This document shows positions 56,880 to 64,000 of a DNA stretch of 64,000 nucleotides, piece after piece. Location of the stretch: assembly GCA_944989445.1 (NCBI GenBank), contig CALYLW010000138.1, forward strand, positions 551,421 to 615,420, in the 5' to 3' direction. The translations under genes were made by a program, and so were the position numbers. Under the pieces are notes generated by a model that was not told where the DNA came from, searched no databases, and saw only the letters and a program-made list of their open reading frames with translations. Source of the stretch: Ampullaceana balthica (lineage: Eukaryota > Mollusca > Gastropoda > Lymnaeidae). Position 1 is the first letter of the stretch; every line of letters begins with the position of its first letter.

Positions 56880-57600
56880 AGTAATAATAATAAATAAATT
56901 GATTATTTATATAGCGCTGTATCCCAGTAAGGATTTGGGCTCACAGCGCTTTACATGAAAGAAATAACATACCTATAAGTATTAAATTAACTTTCATATC
57001 ATAACAAACACAAAAATTACAGTACATTATACATAAGCTACGTTAATCATTTACAAGAAATGTTGTTTCATTAATTTTGAAAATAAATTTTGAAAAGATG
57101 TGTCTTAAGTGCAGTCTTGAAGGACTTGGTTGTTTGAATACTACGTATGTGTAATGGTAGAGAATTCCATTGTTTGGCTGCACAAAAAGAGAACGACCTT
57201 TCACCAAATGTTTTGGTGCGTGTCGTAGGAACAGAGAGAACGCGTGTGTCTTCAGAAGATCGTAGCTGGCGAGTGGGTGAGTAGACCGACAAAAGTTCAG
57301 TAAGATACGATGGGCATGAGTCCGAAAAGAAGTTGTGACAGAGAACGGCCAGTTTGAAATCAATACGGGCTTGTATAGGCAGCCAATGAAGTGAGCGAAG
57401 AAGTGGAGTAACATGGTCATGTTTTTTTGCCTTGAGCACCAGTCTGGCAGCTGAATTTTGAACTTTCTGTAGTTTTTCAATGCATTGTTTTGGAGCACCT
57501 GACAGAAGAGAATTGCAGTAATCCATACGAGCTAGTACAAGAGCACAGACTAGAGATGCCACTGGGGGTAGGTAGGTGGGTGGGGGTGGGGTTCATTTGA
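56880..57600 (-). mobile_element. LINE C (L2/Rex1-like), 3' fragment
   Basis: The minus-strand frame 57562-57071 encodes the C-terminal end of the [22 protein letters not shown], then [20 protein letters not shown], then [20 protein letters not shown] and [20 protein letters not shown]. The 3' UTR has the AGCGCTGTATCCC and CACAGCGCTTTACA pair, which can form a stem, and ends in ATT/AAT simple repeats near 56880. 5'-truncated at about 57565-57600. Confidence 0.87.
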
Positions 57601-58677
57601 CATCACTTAATTTAATAAACCAATTTTGATGATTCATTTGTTATACGTGTAGCACGGTACCATAGAATGTGATCATCACCATAACATCCGTATCCCTTTA
57701 AGTTGAGTGTTGGCAAGGGTACAGAAGTGTGACGTCATGAGATCCTACACCTTCATAGGGAGCATGTTTGTTGTGCTGGGATTCAGCCATCCGTTGAGTT
57801 TTACCCTCGGGCCATAAGGTTTCGCATGACTGGCTAGAGCCTAGGAACTTGTTATTTCACTAATTTCTTTCAAAAACAATAACATGTTCAATGATAAATA
57901 ACAAGTTGAATAACGCGGCTAACAAGGCAAGTAACAACTAACATCGACTTACAATGGGTGTTGTACACAGACGGTAAATCACTGTCAAATTGTTCATGTT
58001 ACATAACGATGTGTTTGTTGTTGCTTTTCTCATAAATGTTATTTGATATCAAATTCAATGACCTAATGAATATATTAAGTAACTCTTCTTTGCATTTTAA
58101 TGTTCTTTCTATGCAGATATTAACATGTTTAATGAATAGTAAGGTCACAAACAATGTTCCCTCTAAGGTTCGTTGGTCCGTGTGCAAAGTAAATAAATAT
58201 TCTGCAAAGTTGCTCAGCATCCATCTTTTATACAAAGTTTCCACCCCACGAGGGCAGTTATACAATTATCGTTATCAAAATTTGCTGCGTGGTAATATTT
58301 CTATTTCTATACTGCTGCGGGCGCGCAGCTTAAAGGGAACATTGGTCACAAACTATATTTAAAAATAAAATACGAACTTATTTTACTTTCACCCCAGGAC
58401 TGCGATTTGTTTAATCATTTGCACAAGTGCATCGTTTCATTAATAGCTACTTTGTTCATCCTATCTATTTTTTCATCCTATTTATTTTTTCATCCTATCT
58501 ATTTGTTCATCATATCCATTGTTTTAAACTTATCCACTGTGTTCATCCTATTTTTATATGTTGCGAAATAAAATTAATTATTAATTGAAACAACCTATTA
58601 AGTAAGTTAATTAAGAATGCGAAAACATATTTAGAGAAAAATGCTTGCCCCAATTTTGTACTGAGACACAGATAATT
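57601..58677. other. Intergenic DNA
   Basis: A short degenerate repeat, TTCATCCTATCTATTTTTTC, occurs at 58455-58550. No gene seen; the open frames at 57999-58362 on both strands lack support. Confidence 0.4.
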
Positions 58678-58941
58678 TGAACCACTAAATACAAGGATGT
58701 GTACCACTAAATACAAGGAGTAGTTACACTAAATACAAGGATGTGTACCACTAAATACAAGGAGTAGTTACACTAAATACAAGGAGTAGTTACACTAAAT
58801 ACAAGGAGTAGTTACACTAAATACAAGGAGTAGTTACACTAAATACAAGGAGTAGTTACACTAAATACAAGGAGTAGTTACACTAAATACAAGGAGTAGT
58901 TACACTAAATACAGGGAGTAGTTACACTAAATACAAGGAGT
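58678..58941 (+). repeat. 22/21-bp minisatellite, left part
   Basis: Units ACTAAATACAAGGAGTAGTT plus AC. Interrupted at 58942 by an RTE-like LINE and resumed at 60254. Confidence 0.96.
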
Positions 58942-60253
58942 TAGTTAGTTAGTTCCTCTCGGGCCGAAGACGGCACATAGGGCAGAAGTCATTGATTTCC
59001 ATTTACGACGATCCGTCGCCAATTGTATTAGGTCTTGATTATTTCTTACACCCATGCTTGAGCTTTCTCTTTTGATTGTTCTACGTAGGGTTTCTTTTGG
59101 TCTTCCTTGTTTTCTTTTGCCTTTTGGTGTCCATATGAAGGCCTGCCGTGGTAGTCTTCTCTCGTCCATTCGAAGAACATGACCGATATAATTCCAACGC
59201 CTTCTCCTTATAAAGGTTGACACATATTCTTGGTTGGTTTCTTCTCTTATTGTTTCATTTGTTTTAAAATCACTCCATTTTATATTCAAAATTTTTCGGA
59301 GGCATTTGTTCTCGAAGGCAACTAATTTCTTTTCTATAGCTTGAGTGGATTTCCAGCTTTCACATCCATATGTTAGTACAGGGATTACGCAAGAGTTGAA
59401 TAGCCTAAGTTTTATATGTTTGCTGAGTGTCTTTGATCTCCAAATATTTGTAAGTTTTGTTTAAAAGCACTTGACGCCAACGCAATTCGAGTCGTTATCT
59501 CTGATGTTGCATCTCCATCATATGACATTTTGCTTCCTAAGTAAGTGAAGTTGGTTACTTTCTCTATGGTTTGGTCATTAAGTATAATATCATTGGGTTG
59601 GTTGGTGAGGTCCATGACTTTTGTTTTCGTTGTGTTGATTTGAAGACCAATTTGATTTGAAAAGTGCTGGAGACGATCCGTTTTTTCTTGGGTGTTCAGA
59701 TGCGTTGAGCTTATAAGAGCCAGGTCATCTGCAAAGTCAAGGTCTTCCAAATTATTGTTTTCGGTCCATTTGATACCTAATCTGGCATCCGTGCATTTTC
59801 GCATGAACCAATCAATTGCTATTCCAAATAACATTGGGGACTTGACACATCCTTGCTTCACACCTGTTTCGACTGGGAACCAGTCAGAATTTCCGGCTTC
59901 AGTTTTCACACAGCAAAGTGAATCTGCATAAAAAGCTTTTATAATGTTCACGTATTTAGTTGGGAAACCATAGATGTTAAGAAGTTTCCAGAGCGTAGGT
60001 CAGTGGAGACTGTCGAACGCTTTTTGGAAATCCACAAAATTTATGATCAGCTGTGATTGAAATTCAACAGATTCTTCGATGATAGTTCTGAGTGTTAATA
60101 TATGGTCAATACATGACCGATGAGGTCTGAAGCCTGCTTGCTCTTCTCTGAGCCTTTCGTCTATTGACTTTTTTATTCTCTCTAGTAGAATACTGCAAAA
60201 AAGTTTTCCTGTTACAGATAGTAACGTTATTCCTCGCCAATTGTTGCAGTCTG
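58942..60253 (-). mobile_element. RTE-like LINE inserted in a minisatellite
   Basis: On the minus strand: reverse transcriptase DCNNWRGITLLSVTGKLFCS (from about 60245), then AGFRPHRSCIDHILTLRTII, FQKAFDSLH, VETGVKQGCVKSPMLFGIAI and catalytic FADDLALIS. Then TNFTYLGSKMSYDGDATSEI, CLRKILNIKWSDF, NYIGHVLRMDERRLPRQAF and the terminal SALCAVFGPRGTN. The 3' tail is a short AACT repeat (58956-58942), as is common for RTE. Both edges abut repeat units. A stop near 59998 and a frameshift near 59412 inactivate it. Confidence 0.88.
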
Positions 60254-61835
60254 TACACTAAATACAAGGAGTAGTTACACTAAATACAAGGAGTAGTTAC
60301 ACTAAATACAGGGAGTAGTTACACTAAATACAGGGAGTAGTTACACTAAATACAAGGAGTAGTTACACTAAATACAGGGAGTAGTTACACTAAATACAGG
60401 GAGTAGTTACACTAAATACAGGGAGTAGTTACACTAAATACAGGGAGTAGTTACACTAAATACAGGGAGTAGTTACACTAAATACAGGGAGTAGTTACAC
60501 TAAATACAAGGATGTGACCACTAAATACAAGGAGTAGTTACACTAAATACAGGGAGTAGTTACACTAAATACAGGGAGTAGTTACACTAAATACAAGGAT
60601 GTGACCACTAAATACAAGGAGTAGTTACACTAAATACAAGGAGTAGTTACACTAAATACAGGGAGTAGTTACACTAAATACAAGGAGTAGTTACACTAAA
60701 TACAAGGATGTGACCACTAAATACAAGGAGTAGTTACACTAAATACAAGGAGTAGTTACACTAAATACAAGGAGTAGTTACACTAAATACAAGGAGTAGT
60801 TACACTAAATACAGGGAGTTGTTACACTAAATACAGGGAGTAGTTACACTAAATACAGGGAGTAGTTACACTAAATACAGGGAGTAGTTACACTAAATAC
60901 AAGGAGTAGTTACACTAAATACAGGGAGTTGTTACACTAAATACAAGGATGTGACCACTAAATACAAGGAGTAGTTACACTAAATACAAGGATGTGACCA
61001 CTAAATACAAGGAGTAGTTACACTAAATACAAGGATGTGACCACTAAATACAAGGATGTGTACCACTAAATACAAGGATGTGACCACTAAATACAAGGAG
61101 TAGTTACACTAAATACAAGGATGTGACCACTAAATACAAGGAGTAGTTACACTAAATACAAGGATGTGACCACTAAATACAAGGATGTGTACCACTAAAT
61201 ACAAGGATGTGACCACTAAATACAAGGATGTGTACCACTAAATACAAGGATGTGACCACTAAATACAAGGAGTAGTTACACTAAATACAAGGATGTGTAC
61301 CACTAAATACAAGGATGTGACCACTAAATACAAGGATGTGACCACTAAATACAAGGATGTGACCACTAAATACAAGGAGTAGTTACACTAAATACAAGGA
61401 TGTGACCACTAAATACAAGGAGTAGTTACACTAAATACAAGGATGTGACCACTAAATACAAGGAGTAGTTACACTAAATACAAGGATGTGACCACTAAAT
61501 ACAAGGAGTAGTTACACTAAATACAAGGATGTGACCACTAAATACAAGGAGTAGTTACACTAAATACAAGGATGTGACCACTAAATACAAGGATGTGACC
61601 ACTAAATACAAGGAGTAGTTACACTAAATACAAGGATGTGACCACTAAATACAAGGAGTAGTTACACTAAATACAAGGATGTGACCACTAAATACAAGGA
61701 GTAGTTACACTAAATACAAGGATGTGACCACTAAATACAAGGAGTAGTTACACTAAATACAAGGAGTAGTTACACTAAATACAAGGATGTGACCACTAAA
61801 TACAAGGAGTAGTTACACTAAATACAAGGAGTACT
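60254..61835 (+). repeat. 22/21-bp minisatellite, right part, ~73 units
   Basis: Two unit types are interspersed: a 22-bp unit (AGGAGTAGTTACACTAAATAC plus A) and a 21-bp unit with AGGATGTGACCACTAAATAC. The left third is rich in AGGGAGTAGTT units; the right two thirds alternate AGGAGTAG with AGGATGTGACC, giving a 43-bp higher-order period. Confidence 0.96.
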
Positions 61836-62544
61836 CTAAATTCAATGAATTGTACAACTAGATACAAAGGAACAGGCGACTAGTACCACTCACGAGGTGC
61901 TAGGATTTGTTTGATTACTGCTCATATACAGGACGTTTGACTAAATGTAACAGACCTAGACACAGGACTCAGGACAGAGTACGGGAATGTAGGAGCGTGT
62001 TGTTTAAAGTGACCTATCAAACGTAGTCCATTGTTTTTCACATTTTTTTAAAAAAAAGTTTAAATCAACAAGACTTTTAATGTTGATGTGAAATGTTATT
62101 ATGACTGATGATTAAATGATCCGTTTTTATTACAAAACATTTCCTTGGAATTTAAAAACAACAGAAGTATTCTTTATTTTGTGTTTAATTTTTTATCGTG
62201 GGTTCTATATTGGTTCTATTTAAAATAAGTAAAAACTGATTGGACAAAATAAAAGACAACATCTTTTATTAGTAGAGCTTCACGGGACGGATGTTTTGTT
62301 TCCGTTAAGGAATATGCCCAGTAACAGTTGGACCTATACGTCATAACATCTCAAATTTCGCTTGTTTTTTCTCCACACTTGATTGACAGGGTCAGACACG
62401 TGATGGGTTATTGTAAACATTTTGTTGACAAGGGCCAGGTATATAACTTGGATCATGGCTTTGTCAGGTTTCATCTGATGTCAGGCCTCATAAAGAAAAG
62501 TCTTTTAGATCTTAACACAGCGTATCACAGAAAGAATCGAACGT
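61836..62544. other. Upstream region of gene C
   Basis: No gene seen. The 73-codon frame at 62328-62549 lacks support. TATATAA at about 62450 may be an alternative promoter element. Confidence 0.4.
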
Positions 62545-62551
62545 TATAAAA
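62545..62551 (+). promoter_or_regulatory. Probable TATA box of gene C
   Basis: TATAAAA lies 93 bases before the gene C start codon, giving a predicted start near 62577 and a ~65-base leader. A GACGTCA-type (CRE-like) motif sits just downstream at about 62560. Confidence 0.45.
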
Positions 62552-62643
62552 CTATCGCGAGACGTCACTCTGTTTAAGTTCACACAACTCTCTGTACCTT
62601 CGCCGTTTGCTACTCAAGATTTGTCTTCCGTGCCACCGTAACC

Positions 62644-63295
62644 ATGGATACTTCACTGCATCTTCTGTTAATGATGGCCATTGGGTTCCACTTCTCGCCA
62701 TCAAGTGCACAAAGTAAATATTTTATAACACGTACCTTACACAGTAGAAACGTTATTATTATCAGCTAGGAATTCTGGTCAAAACGTTTAATTATTGATG
62801 GACCATTATTCAAATTATGGCCACATCTTGTGGCTACTCCAATATGTACAACTTTCGATGGACATGGTGATTATGATTATGGTTTGAATATTATTATTTT
62901 AAGTGATAAGGAATTAATTTAAATACAATTTTGATCTATATATTAAAGAATTCTCAATAAGATTTTCCCATTGTTCTTGAAGAGTATTTAAATATAAGCC
63001 CAAGCATGCGACACTCGGAAAATGGAGAATAATCTAATAATTAATAATATATAGACACTGGCCATGTATTTAAAATCTCATGAGAGTAATCATAATGTTT
63101 TGCTATGTTGGCGTTGGCTATGTATTTTTAAAAATTCTACATAAATGATGACGTCATCTATTTCAGCGGGCATTTGTGACCCAGTCTCCAACAACTGTGT
63201 CAATGGCGTGTGTCAGCTGCAGACAAACAACCAATATGGCTGCGTTTGTAACGTGAATTATATCAGAAATCCAACAAACCCACTGGTCTGCAATC
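62644..63295 (+). CDS. Gene C: secreted EGF-like protein, 5' part (2 exons, continues off window)
   Basis: Exon 1 (62644-62713) begins after ACC at ATG and encodes the signal peptide MDTSLHLLLMMAIGFHFSPS, then SAQ, ending A|GTAAAT in phase 1. Exon 2 (63167-63295, after ATTTCAG) encodes one EGF-like module: CDPVSNNCVNGVCQLQTNNQ, then YGCVCNVNYIRNPTNPLVCN. Its six Cys follow the spacing x6, x4, x9, x1, x12. The exon ends AATC|GTGAGT in phase 1, so it is a 1-1 module. EGF-like proteins occur in mollusc shell matrices and many other extracellular settings; the exact role is unknown. The 49-bp array begins at its donor. Later exons lie beyond the window. Confidence 0.78.
62714..63166 (+). other. 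Intron 1 of gene C
   Basis: 453 bp, phase 1, GTAAAT to TTTCAG, AT-rich, no internal feature. Confidence 0.7.
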
Positions 63296-63745
63296 GTGAG
63301 TAGACTATAATCTAAGATTGTCAATAGAATGTAATGTAACAATCGTGAGTAGATTATAATCTAAGATTATCAATAGAATGTAATGTAACAATCGTGAGTA
63401 GATTATAATCTAAGATTGTCAGTAGAATGTGGTGTAACAATCGTGAGTAGATTATAATCTAAGATTGTCAGTAGAATGTGGTGTAACAATCGTGAGTAGA
63501 TTATAATCTAAGATTGTCAGTAGAATGTGGTGTAACAATCGTGAGTAGATTATAATCTAAGATTGTCAGTAGAATGTGGTGTAACAATCGTGAGTAGATT
63601 ATAATCTAATATTGTCAATAGAATGTGGTGTAACAATCGTGAGTAGATTATAATCTAAGATTGTCAATAGAATGTGGTGTAACATTCGTGAGTAGATTAT
63701 AATCTAAGATTGTCAGTAGAATGTGGTGTAACAATCGTGAGTAGA
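63291..63745 (+). repeat. 49-bp array of tandem 5' splice sites at gene C exon 2
   Basis: The unit begins CAATCGTGAGTAGATTATAA. Its first five bases are the last five of exon 2. Ten copies of the TCGTGAGT donor are 49 bp apart (63291, 63340 and so on to 63732). Each unit also holds the 12-bp palindrome AGATTATAATCT. Units 1-2 differ from the later ones at a few sites (GTAATGTAAC versus GTGGTGTAAC). Confidence 0.95.
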
Positions 63746-63872
63746 TTAAATTTTTCAATTGTCAGGGGATAGAATGTGCGTATCATCAAACCTTTTTTTC
63801 CCCCCTAAAATTAAACTCCTAGATAACGAAATGAATGATTATTATAAAATAACCATCTCGGACGTGGAATGT

Positions 63873-64000
63873 GTTGCCCTGGGAAACCAACACTATCAAT
63901 ATTTAAAACTTATAAAAATGCAAGACTAGACATAAATCATGGATAAACAAAAATAAACATAGGACGATATCATCGTATTTATAGAAGGAGCGTCTGTAAC
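63873..64000 (+). mobile_element. LINE A 3' fragment, cut by window end
   Basis: CGGACGTGGAATGTGTTGCC and the following bases match the end of the LINE A ORF. AGAAGGAGCGTCTGTAAC, the LINE A 3' signature, ends the window. It lies in intron 2 of gene C, sense orientation. Confidence 0.8.

Overview
This is a 64 kb piece of an AT-rich animal nuclear genome, not a prokaryotic or viral one. The evidence is spliced genes with GT/AG introns and signal-peptide exons, tRNA-derived SINEs, several LINE clades, hAT and pogo-type DNA transposons with exact target-site duplications, and about 25 different minisatellite families. The secreted low-complexity proteins, one carrying an EGF-like exon, recall mollusc shell-matrix or secreted-glue genes. 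A mollusc, perhaps a gastropod, is my best guess. The species is not determined.

Genes. Four spliced genes can be read by joining exons in frame. Gene A (+, 10496-14642) encodes a 212-aa secreted Thr-rich then Pro/Asn/Gly-rich protein. Gene B (+, 33236-41627) encodes a secreted Gln/Asn/Pro/Gly/Met repeat protein of about 680 aa, with frame breaks inside its 30-bp repeat. Gene D (-, 49369-42715) encodes a 190-aa secreted Pro/Tyr/Gly-rich protein. Gene C (+, from 62644, running off the window) has a signal peptide followed by an EGF-like exon. All four start with a short signal-peptide exon ending in a phase-1 intron, and the internal exons of A, C and D are phase 1-1, so the modules could be shuffled. 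Two Cys-containing orphan exons (46672-46911 minus, 49747-49986 plus) and a possible two-exon gene (54690-55643 plus) are weaker. A shared role in an extracellular matrix or mineralising secretion is inference from composition and clustering only.

Mobile DNA. LINE A (jockey/CR1-like) occurs at 6050-9900, 27348-27968 and 63873-64000; its 3' end is shared by two tRNA-derived SINEs. LINE B (36637-39487, 13-bp TSD) sits antisense in intron 1 of gene B. LINE C (56880-57600) is L2/Rex1-like, and an RTE-like LINE (58942-60253) splits a minisatellite. hAT elements with 8-bp TSDs lie at 6216-8722 (ZBED5-like, inside LINE A), 13752-14081, 21372-24439 (with a head-to-head truncated partner at 24528-26023) and 27165-28311 (inside a minisatellite and itself carrying LINE A).

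Main unusual signal. Three minisatellites sit on 5' splice sites of genes C and D, so a splice donor is copied with each unit. At gene D exon 2 the unit is 18 bp, keeps phase 1 and stays open, so choosing a later donor would add six-residue blocks to the protein without changing frame. At gene C exon 2 ten GTGAGT donors lie in a row at 49-bp spacing, and at gene D exon 1 the signal-peptide exon lies inside a 60-bp array.
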